A DNA stretch of 64,000 bases, from assembly GCA_033852135.1 (NCBI GenBank), contig JAWSVB010000010.1, positions 227,379 through 291,378 on the forward strand, in the 5' to 3' direction. The position numbers and the translations under genes are program-made. Positions 17,944 to 27,753 of this stretch are shown here, one piece after another. Positions within the stretch are counted from its first letter, which is position 1, and each line of letters opens with the position of its first letter. This DNA is from QZLE01 sp033852135 (GTDB taxonomy: Bacteria; Pseudomonadota; Gammaproteobacteria; QZLD01). The notes under the pieces are model-generated. The model was not told where the DNA came from and made no database searches. It saw only the letters and a program-made list of their open reading frames with translations.

Positions 17944-18948
17944 ATGGCAACTCATGACATTCTAAGTCAAGACGAGATTGATGCTCTTCTTCACGGGGTA
18001 GATGGCGCCGATGAAGGGGGGGATGAAGGGGGTGATGATGGTGGTATACGATCCTTTGACTTCACTAATCAAGAGAGAATTGTACGTGGGCGTATGCCCA
18101 CACTTGAGATGATTAATGAACGTTTTGCACGTTTGTTTAGAATTGGACTATTTAACATGTTACGCCGCACACCTGAGGTTTCAGTTGGTGGTGTAGACAT
18201 GATGAAGTTTGGTGAATATGTCCATACCCTTTTTGTTCCAACAAGTTTGAATTTAGTTAAGTTGAATCCGTTACGTGGAACGGGACTTATTATCATCGAT
18301 CCAAAACTTGTATTTATTATCGTAGAGAATTTTTTTGGTGGAGATGGAAGATACTTCACCAAGATTGAGGGTAGAGAGTTTACCCCAACAGAGCAACGTA
18401 TTATAAAATTGGTTTTACAGCAGGCATTTGAAAACTTAGTAGATGCCTGGGCTCCTGTGATGCCGATTGATTTCGAATACCTTAATTCAGAAGTAAACCC
18501 GCAGTTTGCCAACATCGTAAGCCCATCCGAAGTTATTGTTGTCAGCACTTTTCATATCGAGCTTGATGGTGGTGGCGGTGATTTTCATATCACCTTTCCA
18601 TATAACATGGTTGAACCAATACGTGAAATTCTTGATGCTGGTGTACAGAGTGATTCTAATGAAGTTGATGATAGATGGACGGTTTCTTTGCGTGAAGAGA
18701 TGAAGTCAGCTGAGATTGATATTTCGAGTGAATTAACAAACGTTAGCTTGCCACTGACGGATGTATTAAACCTCAAAGAGGGCGATATTATCCCAATAGA
18801 GATGCCAGATGAAGTAACAATTGTTTCAGGTGATATTCCATTATTAAAAGGCAAATATGGAGTTCACGGCGGTAATGTAGCGATTAAGGTTAATAGCCAG
18901 GTACAACTAGATGATGGGCAGAGCACAGCTCTTGCTGTTGGTAAGTAA
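17944..18948 (+). CDS. fliM: flagellar motor switch protein FliM
   Basis: 334 residues. The N-terminal CheY-P-binding motif ILSQDEIDALLHGV is intact, followed by an acidic Gly linker, the CheC-like middle domain and the C-terminal SpoA domain (ISSELTNVSLPLTDVLNLKEGDIIP). It forms the C-ring with FliG and FliN and sets rotation direction. Usual length; order fliL-fliM-fliN conserved. Confidence 0.97.
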   Translation: MATHDILSQDEIDALLHGVDGADEGGDEGGDDGGIRSFDFTNQERIVRGRMPTLEMINERFARLFRIGLFNMLRRTPEVSVGGVDMMKFGEYVHTLFVPTSLNLVKLNPLRGTGLIIIDPKLVFIIVENFFGGDGRYFTKIEGREFTPTEQRIIKLVLQQAFENLVDAWAPVMPIDFEYLNSEVNPQFANIVSPSEVIVVSTFHIELDGGGGDFHITFPYNMVEPIREILDAGVQSDSNEVDDRWTVSLREEMKSAEIDISSELTNVSLPLTDVLNLKEGDIIPIEMPDEVTIVSGDIPLLKGKYGVHGGNVAIKVNSQVQLDDGQSTALAVGK

Positions 18949-18987
18949 AGGTTGATTAGAACAAATGCTGAAAAGAGGTAAAGACTG

Positions 18988-19386
18988 ATGAAAGACGAGA
19001 ATGGTCTAGAGGTCGGAGATGAGTGGGCTTCTGCGATGGATGAGCAGATAGGTGCGGAAGATGCTAATGTTGAACCTGCTGCTTTCGATGAATTAGTTGC
19101 AGACTCTGCGGGTATATCTGATGAAGATGTAAACCTGAATGTGATTATGGATATTCCTGTCGATTTATCGATGGAGATCGGTAGAACAAAGATTAGTATT
19201 CGTAATTTACTACAGTTAAATCAGGGGTCAATTGTCGAGCTAGATAGATTAGCTGGTGAACCATTAGATGTTATGGTGAATGGGACCCTAATTGCTCATG
19301 GTGAAGTAGTAGTTGTGAATGAGAGATTTGGTATCAGGTTGACTGATGTGATAAGTCCGGCAGAGAGAGTTAAAAAGCTAAAATAG
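18988..19386 (+). CDS. fliN: flagellar motor switch protein FliN
   Basis: 132 residues: an acidic N-terminal region of about 45 residues, then a SpoA domain (VIMDIPVDLSMEIGRTKISIRNLL, then LDRLAGEPLDVMVNGTLIAHGEVVVVNERFGIRLTDV). C-ring component and docking site for FliH in export. AGAGG lies upstream of ATG 18988. Confidence 0.97.
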   Translation: MKDENGLEVGDEWASAMDEQIGAEDANVEPAAFDELVADSAGISDEDVNLNVIMDIPVDLSMEIGRTKISIRNLLQLNQGSIVELDRLAGEPLDVMVNGTLIAHGEVVVVNERFGIRLTDVISPAERVKKLK

Positions 19387-19402
19387 CTATGGAAAAATCA
19401 TA

Positions 19403-19990
19403 ATGAGAAGCGCCTGTAAAAAAACATATAAAGTGATCCAAAGCCTATGCTTTGGATCACTTTTTTTTAGTATTAATAATGTATTTGCGGCAGAGGAGGC
19501 TCTAAAGAAATCGCCTCTTACACCAGAAGTTGGCAGTAATGTAACAAATGTAAGTGCGACATCTTTGGTGCAGATGATAATTGCCTTAATTTTCGTGCTA
19601 GTAGCCGTGGTTATGCTTGGATGGTTTAGTAAGCGCTTTATAGGTGCCGGTCGATCATCTGGTGGAAAAATAAAGATTCTAAGCGGTACATCAGTTGGAT
19701 CACGTGAAAAATTGATATTGATTCAGGTGGGTGAGGAGCAGATGCTGATCGGAGTTGCGCCAGGGAGAGTCAATAAACTACATCACTTTGATAACCCTGT
19801 AGTCGAAGCGGCTGACGCAGACCCAAAGCTAACACCATTCGCATTAAAGTTGCATCAGTTTATGAAAAATTCACAGTCAAAGAAAAAAGAAGTGGATAGT
19901 AATGGCGTTGATAGCGCTTTAAGCACTAAACCTGACGCATCTATTGAAAACTCTGCTTCTGATAGTGCTGAAATGGAAGGCAAGGAATAG
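19403..19990 (+). CDS. fliO: flagellar biosynthetic protein FliO
   Basis: 195 residues. An N-terminal signal-peptide-like segment (basic start, hydrophobic core to about residue 30, ending VFA-AEE) is followed by one transmembrane helix (about 52-74, LVQMIIALIFVLVAVVML) and the cytoplasmic FliO domain (GGKIKILSGTSVGSREKLILIQVGEEQMLIGVAPG). FliO assists FliP assembly into the export gate. The codons for residues about 10-22 contain a perfect 15-bp hairpin followed by a T run (listed separately). Confidence 0.92.
   Translation: MRSACKKTYKVIQSLCFGSLFFSINNVFAAEEALKKSPLTPEVGSNVTNVSATSLVQMIIALIFVLVAVVMLGWFSKRFIGAGRSSGGKIKILSGTSVGSREKLILIQVGEEQMLIGVAPGRVNKLHHFDNPVVEAADADPKLTPFALKLHQFMKNSQSKKKEVDSNGVDSALSTKPDASIENSASDSAEMEGKE
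19430..19468 (+). terminator. perfect hairpin plus T tract inside the 5' end of fliO
   Basis: AAAGTGATCCAAAGC (19430-19444), loop CTAT, then GCTTTGGATCACTTT (19449-19463), a perfect 15-bp stem, followed by five more T. It has the full form of an intrinsic terminator, yet it lies within the coding sequence for the FliO signal peptide, about 45 bp after the fliN stop. Confidence 0.75.
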
Positions 19991-19994
19991 AACT

Positions 19995-20771
19995 ATGCAA
20001 TCAGTCTTCAAATTAATCTTAAATAAAAAAGCCTTGGTTTTAATAGCCCCATTACTTTTAATGTTAACTAGCCATATTTGTAGTGCTGAACCTGGTGCTA
20101 TGGAGGCTTTTTCTATTCTGCCAAATGAAGATGGTGGTCAAACCTATAGTGTGAATATTCAAATTGTTATTTTGATGACAATTTTGACGCTTTTACCCGC
20201 TATATTGCTGATGATGACCTCTTTTACGCGCATAATTATTGTATTGGGTTTCGTAAGGCAAGCTATGGGAACCCATCAGTCGCCTTCAAATCAGATATTA
20301 CTTGGCATCGCACTATTTATGACGTTTTTTGTAATGGCTCCGGTTATCGATAAAATTAATGACAATGCTTTACAGCCATATATGGAAGAAAAAATTAATG
20401 TAAAGCAAGCGATAGAAGCAGCACAAGAGCCGATTAAATCATTCTTGTTAGCTCAAACACGTGAGAGTGACTTAGAGCTATTTGTAGAGATGTCAGGAAA
20501 AGAGGGGATAGAATCAGCTGAGCAGGTTCCAATGACAATACTGATCCCTGCTTTTGTAACTAGCGAGCTAAAAACAGCATTCCAGATAGGTTTTATTATA
20601 TTCCTCCCTTTTTTGGTAATTGATTTGGTGGTCGCAAGTACCCTCATGTCGATGGGGATGATGATGCTATCGCCAATGATTATCTCATTGCCCTTTAAAA
20701 TCATGTTATTTGTTCTGGTCGATGGATGGGCGTTGATATTAGGTACGCTCGCATCGAGCTTTTATTACTGA
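19995..20771 (+). CDS. fliP: flagellar export gate protein FliP
   Basis: Cleavable signal peptide (MQSVFKLILNKKALVLIAPLLLML... to CSAEPG), then four transmembrane segments and the family motif MTSFTRIIIVLGFVRQAMGTHQSPSNQILLGIALFMTFFVM. It forms the FliPQR export pore. The frame is open further upstream into fliO, but ATG 19995, with AAGGAA in front, gives the normal 258-residue length and the signal peptide, so I choose that start. Confidence 0.96.
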   Translation: MQSVFKLILNKKALVLIAPLLLMLTSHICSAEPGAMEAFSILPNEDGGQTYSVNIQIVILMTILTLLPAILLMMTSFTRIIIVLGFVRQAMGTHQSPSNQILLGIALFMTFFVMAPVIDKINDNALQPYMEEKINVKQAIEAAQEPIKSFLLAQTRESDLELFVEMSGKEGIESAEQVPMTILIPAFVTSELKTAFQIGFIIFLPFLVIDLVVASTLMSMGMMMLSPMIISLPFKIMLFVLVDGWALILGTLASSFYY

Positions 20772-20814
20772 CCAAGCGTTATAACTGATTATGTTTAGTT
20801 GGAGGATATAAATT

Positions 20815-21084
20815 ATGACACCAGATACAGCTATAGAACTTTCAAAGAGCGCATTAATGGTTGCAGTGATGTTAGCAGCACCAATATTGTTGTCAGCGTT
20901 AATAATTGGTGTTTCGATAGGTGTGTTTCAGGCGGCAACACAGATCAATGAACAAACCTTAAGCTTTGTACCAAAGCTTGCAGCAATGGCCGCGACAATT
21001 TTTATTGCAGCACCATGGATGTTATCGGTAGTTATGGATTTTACTAAGTCTTTGATTACTGGGATTCCAGGTTATATTGGGTGA
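20815..21084 (+). CDS. fliQ: flagellar export gate protein FliQ
   Basis: 89 residues with two hydrophobic helices (ALMVAVMLAAPILLSALIIGVSIGVF and LAAMAATIFIAAPWML) and the family motif QAATQINEQTLSFVPK. Component of the FliPQR pore. GGAGG lies upstream of the ATG. An unusually long gap of 147 bp follows before fliR. Confidence 0.97.
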   Translation: MTPDTAIELSKSALMVAVMLAAPILLSALIIGVSIGVFQAATQINEQTLSFVPKLAAMAATIFIAAPWMLSVVMDFTKSLITGIPGYIG

Positions 21085-21152
21085 AACGGTTGTGCTCATA
21101 ACGTTTTTAAAACTATTTGTACTCGTACATCGATACCTTTATAAAATCAATG

Positions 21153-21176
21153 TAGGGTGGGCATTGCCCACCAAAT
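21153..21176. repeat. REP-like palindrome between fliQ and fliR
   Basis: GGTGGGC-ATT-GCCCACC (21156-21172) flanked by GTA and AAAT. This GC-rich palindrome resembles interspersed extragenic palindromes found in many bacterial genomes. I see only one copy here. It stands out in AT-rich DNA and enlarges an otherwise tight operon junction. Confidence 0.5.
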
Positions 21177-21231
21177 ACATGCCATTATTAAAAGGTCAGC
21201 AGTGCCTGCCTTCCGGGAATAGGTTTGCATA

Positions 21232-22011
21232 ATGGATTTCACCACCGCCGAAATAACAGCATGGGTCGGAAACTTCTTCTGGCCCTTTATGCGTATTGGC
21301 GGATTGATGGTGTCAGCACCTATTTTCTCCCACAATAGTCTCCCTGTTCGTATTAGAATCGTATTGTCTGTAGCTTTAGCTGTAATGATATTCCCAATGA
21401 TCGATAACATCCCTCAAGTTGAGCCGTTATCAGTGGCAGGAATAGTTATTAGTATCAACCAGGTGCTGATCGGTATCGCCATGGGGTTTTTGATGAACAT
21501 GGGGTTTAGTGTCATCATTATGGCTGGGGAGAACGTGGCTTTTAAAATGGGATTGGGGTTTGCAACTATGGCAAATCCACAGAGCGGTGTTTCGGTTCCT
21601 ATTATCAGTCAGTTTTTGCTTATTATAGCAACACTGCTGTTTCTCTCTCTCGGTGGGCATATCCTTCTGTTAGAGATAATTCTGCAAAGTTTTAAAAGTA
21701 TGCCAATAGGTGCTATTGGTCTTACACGGGACCATTTTTGGGATATTCTCGCATGGGGAACAGAGATGTTTGCCGGCGCTGTTATCCTATCTATACCCGC
21801 GATCATGATTCTTACAATGATAAATTTATCATTGGGAATAATGACTCGTGCAGCACCAACCCTTAATATTTTTTCAGTTGGCTTTCCTTTAACACTACTT
21901 ACTGGCCTGATCATCATATTGGTGATATTCATTCCGTCAATACCGATCCACATGTCGGCAATTTGGCGCAGTATCTTTCTATTAATTCGTCAAATTCTTG
22001 GTTTGGCATAA
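21232..22011 (+). CDS. fliR: flagellar export gate protein FliR
   Basis: 259 residues, six or so hydrophobic helices, with typical FliR features: FFWPFMRIGGLMVSAPIFSHNSLPVRIRI near the N-terminus and APTLNIFSVGFPLTLLTGL near the C-terminus. It completes the FliPQR pore and contacts FlhB. It is followed 20 bp later by flhB. Confidence 0.96.
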   Translation: MDFTTAEITAWVGNFFWPFMRIGGLMVSAPIFSHNSLPVRIRIVLSVALAVMIFPMIDNIPQVEPLSVAGIVISINQVLIGIAMGFLMNMGFSVIIMAGENVAFKMGLGFATMANPQSGVSVPIISQFLLIIATLLFLSLGGHILLLEIILQSFKSMPIGAIGLTRDHFWDILAWGTEMFAGAVILSIPAIMILTMINLSLGIMTRAAPTLNIFSVGFPLTLLTGLIIILVIFIPSIPIHMSAIWRSIFLLIRQILGLA

Positions 22012-22031
22012 TAAGGATTAAGGTATAGAAG

Positions 22032-23186
22032 ATGGCTGAGAATGAAGATGGACAAGAACAAAGTGAGGAACCCACCGAGAAACGAAAAAAGGAATCGAAG
22101 GACAAAGGCCAGGTTCCCCGATCACGAGACCTAACAACTATGCTGCTTTTATTAGGCAGTGCTGCATTGCTATGGATATTTGGTGATTTTATGTTGCGAG
22201 GCTTGGAGGAGATGTTTAACTGGTCCTTTAATCTCGATAGACAAACCCTTCTTGATGAGAAAGCTCCATATATCTACCTTATAAAGGCTGGTCGTCAAGG
22301 ATTAACCATACTCGCTCCAATCGCTATACCACTGTTTTTTATCGCCATTATAAGCCCTGCCATACTTGGTGGGTGGACATTTAGTGCCGAGGCAATGAAA
22401 CCAAAACCAGAAAAGATGAACCCGTTTAAAGGTATAAAACGGATGTTTGGGGTTAAGTCTTTAGTTGAGCTATTGAAATCTATTGGAAAGGTTTTAGTAG
22501 TTGGTTTTGTATCTTATTTTGTATTTTGGATCTATCAGGATGATTTTTTTGCTTTAGCGACAGAACCTCTGCGTGTAGCAATTGCACATGCTGGCAGTAT
22601 GTTTTTTTGGGCATTCTTTTATATCTCCAGTGCTCTTGGGATTATTGCTGCCATCGATATTCCATTTCAGCTATGGCAACACAAAAAAGAGCTGAAGATG
22701 ACTAAGCAGGAGATTAAGGATGAATACAAAGAGACAGAGGGTAAACCGGAGGTTAAAGGGCGTATAAGGCAGATGCAGCGCCAGATGGCGCAGGCACGCA
22801 TGATGGATAATGTGCCAGAAGCAGATGTTGTTGTAACTAACCCGACCCACTTTTCTGTAGCGTTAAAATACGATCAGTTAAATATGAATGCACCGATAGT
22901 TGTGGCTAAAGGAACCGACATTATTGCTGCTAGAATTCGTGAACTGGCTCAAGAAAATGAAGTTCCTATCTTCGAAGCACCGCCGTTGGCACGAGCTTTG
23001 TATCATACAACAGAGATTAACGACGAAGTTCCGGCAGGATTGTTCGTCGCGGTAGCTCAAGTATTGGCATATATCTTCCAACTGCGGGGAAAAACCCGTT
23101 ACGAACAACAAGATATGAATGTTCCAACAATTGATATACCTGATGAGTTTGAAAAGTATACAAAGCAACCAGATGACGCGGAGTAG
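22032..23186 (+). CDS. flhB: flagellar export switch protein FlhB
   Basis: 384 residues. The N-terminus is basic and hydrophilic (EEPTEKRKKESKDKGQVPRSRD), four transmembrane helices follow, and the cytoplasmic domain carries the autocleavage motif NPTH (VVVTNPTHFSVALKYD). It switches export from hook to filament substrates in response to FliK. A paralogue of only its C-terminal domain is encoded at 37106-37390. Confidence 0.97.
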   Translation: MAENEDGQEQSEEPTEKRKKESKDKGQVPRSRDLTTMLLLLGSAALLWIFGDFMLRGLEEMFNWSFNLDRQTLLDEKAPYIYLIKAGRQGLTILAPIAIPLFFIAIISPAILGGWTFSAEAMKPKPEKMNPFKGIKRMFGVKSLVELLKSIGKVLVVGFVSYFVFWIYQDDFFALATEPLRVAIAHAGSMFFWAFFYISSALGIIAAIDIPFQLWQHKKELKMTKQEIKDEYKETEGKPEVKGRIRQMQRQMAQARMMDNVPEADVVVTNPTHFSVALKYDQLNMNAPIVVAKGTDIIAARIRELAQENEVPIFEAPPLARALYHTTEINDEVPAGLFVAVAQVLAYIFQLRGKTRYEQQDMNVPTIDIPDEFEKYTKQPDDAE

Positions 23187-23194
23187 TTGTAAAA

Positions 23195-25327
23195 ATGGCT
23201 GATGCAGCAACAGCAGGACCACTAAAAAATCAAATCGTCAAAGGAATGGCGGCACCGATATTAGTTGTCGCACTTTTGGGTATGGTGATTATCCCACTAC
23301 CTCCAATCATGCTCGATATGATGTTCACCTTCAATATCGCATTATCTCTGGTTGTATTGCTCGTAACAGTTTATGTAATTAGACCGCTTGAATTTAGTGT
23401 ATTCCCAACCGTGCTTTTAGTAGCAACCTTGTTGAGATTGGCGATGAACGTTGCCTCAACACGTGTTGTACTGCTTAACGGGCATACAGGTTCCGGTGCT
23501 GCAGGAAACGTGATTGAAGCATTTGGTGAGTTTGTAATCGGTGGCAATTATGCTGTAGGTTTAGTTGTATTTGCTATTTTGGTAATTATTAACTTTGCTG
23601 TGGTAACAAAAGGTGCTGGACGTATCTCTGAAGTGAGTGCTCGTTTTACCTTGGATGCATTGCCAGGAAAACAGATGGCAATTGATGCTGATCTTAACGC
23701 AGGAATAATTGAACAGGAAGAAGCGAAGCAAAGAAGGGAAGATGTAGGTCAGGAAGCTGATTTTTACGGTGCTATGGATGGTGCGAGTAAGTTCGTACGT
23801 GGTGATGCTATAGCAGGTATTATGATTCTGGTAATCAATATTGTTGGTGGGCTGGGTATTGGTATCATACAGCACAACCTTTCTTTTGAAGATGCTCTTA
23901 AGTTTTATATCCTTCTAACCATTGGTGACGGCTTGGTGGCGCAGATACCAGGGCTTGTGATCTCAACAGCAGCAGCAATGCTGGTAACTCGTGTTTCTAA
24001 AACCGAAGCTATGGGCAAGCAGGTTATCAGTCAAATGTTTGCTGATCCAAAAGCTCTTTATATAGCTGGTGGAATTCTTGGAATTATGGGCGTTATTCCT
24101 GGTATGCCTAATATTCCATTTTTATTGCTTGCGGCAGCATGTGGTGGCGGTGGTTACTACATGGGGCAAAGAAAGCTAGTCATCCTGGCAGAAAAAGCTG
24201 TTGAAGAGCAGCAGAAAAAACAGGTTGCTCAACAACAGGCAATTGCTGAAGCTCCAAGACCAGAAAATAAGGATTTATCATGGGAAGATGTTCCTCCAGT
24301 TGACCTATTAAGCCTTGAAGTTGGTTATGGCCTGATTCCAATGGTTGATAAGAACCAGGGTGGGCAGCTATTAGATCGTATTAAAGGTGTGCGGAAAAAG
24401 TTATCACAAGAATTGGGCTTTTTGGTGCAGGCGGTACATATTCGCGACAACCTTGATTTACGACCAAACGAATATCGTATCAGTGTGTTAGGTGTGCCAG
24501 TTGGTGAGGCAGAGATTATGCCAGGATGTGATATGGCTATTAACCCAGGTAGCGTTAGATCCCAGATGGCTGGAGAGACAACTAAAGACCCTGCATTTGG
24601 CCTCGAGGCAGTTTGGATTGAGCCATCGAAACGTGATTATGCACAAACTCTTGGCTATACGGTAGTTGATATTAGTACCGTAATTGCAACGCATTTAAGT
24701 CAAGTTGTTCAAGATAATGCACATCAGATGTTAGGTCATGATGAAGTACAAAAGCTGCTTGATATATTGGCAGAGAAATCACCAAAACTTGTTGAAGAAT
24801 TAGTACCAAATACTTTGCCATTAAGTGTAATTGTAAAAGTTTTACAAAACCTACTAGAAGAGAAGGTGCAGATTCGTGATTTACGCACGATTGTCGAAAC
24901 TTTGGCAGAAAATGGTAGAAGAAGTCAGGATCCTGTCGCACTGACCGGTGTAGTACGTGAATCCCTAGGTCGTATGATTGTACAAAATGTATGTGGAATG
25001 GCGGAAGAGTTGCCTGTAATCACGCTAGATCCAAAGCTAGAACAGATCTTACTCAATTCAGTACAAGGAGCAGGTGAAGAAGGTGTAGGGTTTGAACCAG
25101 GGTTGGCACAAAGGCTGCATTCATCACTAGAAGAGTCAGTGCAACGCCAGGAGATGGCAGGAGAACCAGCAGTATTGCTAATATCTCCACAACTTCGTTC
25201 TTGGATGTCGCGCATGACCAGACATAGTATGTCGGGACTTCATGTATTAGCTTACAACGAGATTCCGGATAACAAACAGGTAAAAGTAGTTTCATCTATC
25301 GGGCAAGAGCAGATAGCTACTAGTTAA
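23195..25327 (+). CDS. flhA: flagellar export protein FlhA
   Basis: 710 residues: about eight N-terminal transmembrane helices with the conserved FHIPEP-type loop (GAMDGASKFVRGDAIAGIMI), then a large cytoplasmic domain (about 360-710) that forms the nonameric ring for chaperone-substrate docking. Starts 8 bp after the flhB stop; usual length. Confidence 0.97.
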   Translation: MADAATAGPLKNQIVKGMAAPILVVALLGMVIIPLPPIMLDMMFTFNIALSLVVLLVTVYVIRPLEFSVFPTVLLVATLLRLAMNVASTRVVLLNGHTGSGAAGNVIEAFGEFVIGGNYAVGLVVFAILVIINFAVVTKGAGRISEVSARFTLDALPGKQMAIDADLNAGIIEQEEAKQRREDVGQEADFYGAMDGASKFVRGDAIAGIMILVINIVGGLGIGIIQHNLSFEDALKFYILLTIGDGLVAQIPGLVISTAAAMLVTRVSKTEAMGKQVISQMFADPKALYIAGGILGIMGVIPGMPNIPFLLLAAACGGGGYYMGQRKLVILAEKAVEEQQKKQVAQQQAIAEAPRPENKDLSWEDVPPVDLLSLEVGYGLIPMVDKNQGGQLLDRIKGVRKKLSQELGFLVQAVHIRDNLDLRPNEYRISVLGVPVGEAEIMPGCDMAINPGSVRSQMAGETTKDPAFGLEAVWIEPSKRDYAQTLGYTVVDISTVIATHLSQVVQDNAHQMLGHDEVQKLLDILAEKSPKLVEELVPNTLPLSVIVKVLQNLLEEKVQIRDLRTIVETLAENGRRSQDPVALTGVVRESLGRMIVQNVCGMAEELPVITLDPKLEQILLNSVQGAGEEGVGFEPGLAQRLHSSLEESVQRQEMAGEPAVLLISPQLRSWMSRMTRHSMSGLHVLAYNEIPDNKQVKVVSSIGQEQIATS

Positions 25328-25347
25328 GACAGAACTGAGGAAAGGCC

Positions 25348-26820
25348 ATGAAAATTAAAAGAACTTTAGCGAAAAATATGCGTGAAGGTTTAAAAAAAGT
25401 CAGGGAAGAGCATGGACCAGAAGCCGTAATATTATCCAATAAAAAAGTCGCAGACGGCATTGAGATAATCTCTGCGCTTGATTTTGATGAAGAAGAGATT
25501 TTAAAAGCAGCTGGTAAAGAGGAAAAACCATCTCCATTTGCAGCCTTGAGTAGGCCAAGACCAATAGTAGATGAGATGCCTCAGCAGCAGATGAAATCAA
25601 AAGCTAAAGCAAAGCCAGCTCCTCAAGATGATAGATTTGCCGCAATGTTTGATAATGAAGAAACTGATGATGTGGTTTCTCTATCCTCCTCAAAAGCATC
25701 TTCAAGAGTAGGTTATAGACCAGATCTAAAAGATCAATCTGCAGAAAATATTCAACTAAGAGAAGAGCCAAGATTGAATATAGCTAACGGTCAAAAATCC
25801 TCTGCAGGTAAAGAGAGCAAAAAAGAGCAGATTAAAGGGATGAATAACCTATTATCCAATATTGAATGGCCACATGATTCAGCTCTTAATGAATTAAAGA
25901 ATGAAGTTACATCACTTAGAGGTTTGTTTGAAGACCAGTTGTCAGTATTGGAATGGGTTGGAGTATCGAAAAGAAATCCAAATAGAGCCTCACTGCTTAA
26001 GCGTTTACACTCACTTGGTATCGCTCCAGGTATCGCCAAAAAATTAGCAGAAGCTGTCAATGAAGAGCAGCCAATGGAAAAAGCTTGGCAGAAGGCACTT
26101 AGTTATTTAACTCAAGCGATAAATGTCACAGATGACGATATCCTTAATAACGCAGGAGTTGTAGCGATAGTAGGCCCAACTGGAGTTGGAAAAACAACAA
26201 CTGTTGCAAAACTTGCAGCAAGATATACCCTTAGACATGGCAGAGGCCAAGTGGCATTAGTTACTACTGACTGCTATCGTATAGGCGCGCATGATCAGCT
26301 TCGTAGCTTCGGAAAAATACTTGGAGTTCCTGTTTATGTAGCATCAGATCAGGATGAACTAAAAGAAGTTGTTGAATCATTAGCTGATAAGCAACTAGTA
26401 TTAATCGATACAGCAGGGATGAGCCAAAGGGACATAAAATTGGCAGAACAAATTCAAACGCTTGATATTGATAGTGATATCAAAGTCTATCTGACCATGT
26501 CAGCAAATACCCAGCAGCGTGCACTTAGCGAAACAGTAAAATCATTTAGTAAATTAGACCTTGAAGGGTGTATATTAACTAAAGTTGATGAAAGCGCGAA
26601 TCTTGGCGGAATTTTGACTACCCTTATAAATCACAATTTACCTTTAGCATACGTAGGTGTTGGGCAAAGGGTTCCGGAAGATTTACAGCCAGCGCGAGCC
26701 GATGAATTAGTGCAAATGGCTGTCGAATTATCGTCACCGGAAGAGATTGATGACGAAGGAATTGCGGTAGCGTTCGCAGGAATGCAACGTAAACATGGCT
26801 CTCTGGGAATTTCTTACTAG
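25348..26820 (+). CDS. flhF: flagellar SRP-like GTPase FlhF
   Basis: 490 residues. A variable N-terminal B region (to about 150) and an N-domain-like four-helix bundle precede the SRP-type GTPase G domain with P-loop GPTGVGKTTTVAKLA, TTDCYRIGA and DTAGMSQRD. It places the flagellum at the cell pole. Its occurrence with fleN indicates polar flagellation. Confidence 0.96.
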   Translation: MKIKRTLAKNMREGLKKVREEHGPEAVILSNKKVADGIEIISALDFDEEEILKAAGKEEKPSPFAALSRPRPIVDEMPQQQMKSKAKAKPAPQDDRFAAMFDNEETDDVVSLSSSKASSRVGYRPDLKDQSAENIQLREEPRLNIANGQKSSAGKESKKEQIKGMNNLLSNIEWPHDSALNELKNEVTSLRGLFEDQLSVLEWVGVSKRNPNRASLLKRLHSLGIAPGIAKKLAEAVNEEQPMEKAWQKALSYLTQAINVTDDDILNNAGVVAIVGPTGVGKTTTVAKLAARYTLRHGRGQVALVTTDCYRIGAHDQLRSFGKILGVPVYVASDQDELKEVVESLADKQLVLIDTAGMSQRDIKLAEQIQTLDIDSDIKVYLTMSANTQQRALSETVKSFSKLDLEGCILTKVDESANLGGILTTLINHNLPLAYVGVGQRVPEDLQPARADELVQMAVELSSPEEIDDEGIAVAFAGMQRKHGSLGISY

Positions 26821-26889
26821 AATAGTAATAATGGAGTAAAAAAGTACCGTCAAGGAATAGACATCCGCAGACAGTATCTTAATAGAAGT

Positions 26890-27753
26890 ATGGATCAAGC
26901 AGCAGGATTAAGACAAATGGCAAACCCTCAACCAGTCAAAGTTATAGCGGTAACAAGTGGTAAAGGAGGAGTAGGTAAAACTAATCTATCAGTAAACTTA
27001 TCATTAGCGCTCGCATCGATGGGGCGAGAAGTGATGTTAATGGATGCTGATTTAGGCTTAGCAAACGTTGATGTCTTACTTGGGTTAACGCCAAAATATA
27101 ATCTATCTCATGTGATTTCAGGTGAGAGAACTCTAGAAGAAATATTAGTAACAGGCCCAAATAATGTAAAAATTGTACCAGCCGCTTCTGGAACGCAGAG
27201 AATGGCAGAATTACACCCTTCAGAACACAGCGGTGTAATTCAAGCATTCAGTGAATTGAGCTACCCGTTAGATTATCTAATAATCGATACCGCAGCAGGA
27301 ATTTCAGATAGCGTAGTTAGTTTTACACGCGCAGCCCGAGAAGTGATGGTTGTTGTTTGTGATGAACCATCTTCAATCACAGATGCATACGCACTAATAA
27401 AAGTATTAAACCGAGATTATAACGTTCAGCGATTTCATGTTGTGGCAAACATGGTAAGAACAACACAGGAAGGGCCACAACTTTTCAAAAAATTGTCAAT
27501 GGTTACCGAGAAATTTTTAGACATACCGCTAGACTATATGGGAGCGGTAAGTTTTGATGAAAATATTCGTAAAGCTGTACAGAAGCAAAGAGCAATACTA
27601 GAGATGTTTCCAGGAACACCTGCTGCACTAGGAATTAAGCAAATTGCACAAAAGATGGATAAATGGAGTATGCCAAGGAACATGGAAGGACATCTGGAAT
27701 TTTTTGTGGAAAGACTAATTGAATATAGCGTCCAGGCTGGAGGTGCAATGTAA
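26890..27753 (+). CDS. fleN: flagellar number regulator FleN/FlhG (MinD-like ATPase)
   Basis: 287 residues. A deviant Walker A P-loop (TSGKGGVGKTNLSVNLS) and MinD-like motifs (LMDADLGLANVDVLLGL, LIIDTAAGISDSVVSF). The short N-terminal MDQAAGLRQM is the typical FleN activation helix. It restricts flagellar number, in Pseudomonas through FleQ, and works opposite FlhF. The last base of its stop overlaps the fliA ATG. Confidence 0.95.
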   Translation: MDQAAGLRQMANPQPVKVIAVTSGKGGVGKTNLSVNLSLALASMGREVMLMDADLGLANVDVLLGLTPKYNLSHVISGERTLEEILVTGPNNVKIVPAASGTQRMAELHPSEHSGVIQAFSELSYPLDYLIIDTAAGISDSVVSFTRAAREVMVVVCDEPSSITDAYALIKVLNRDYNVQRFHVVANMVRTTQEGPQLFKKLSMVTEKFLDIPLDYMGAVSFDENIRKAVQKQRAILEMFPGTPAALGIKQIAQKMDKWSMPRNMEGHLEFFVERLIEYSVQAGGAM

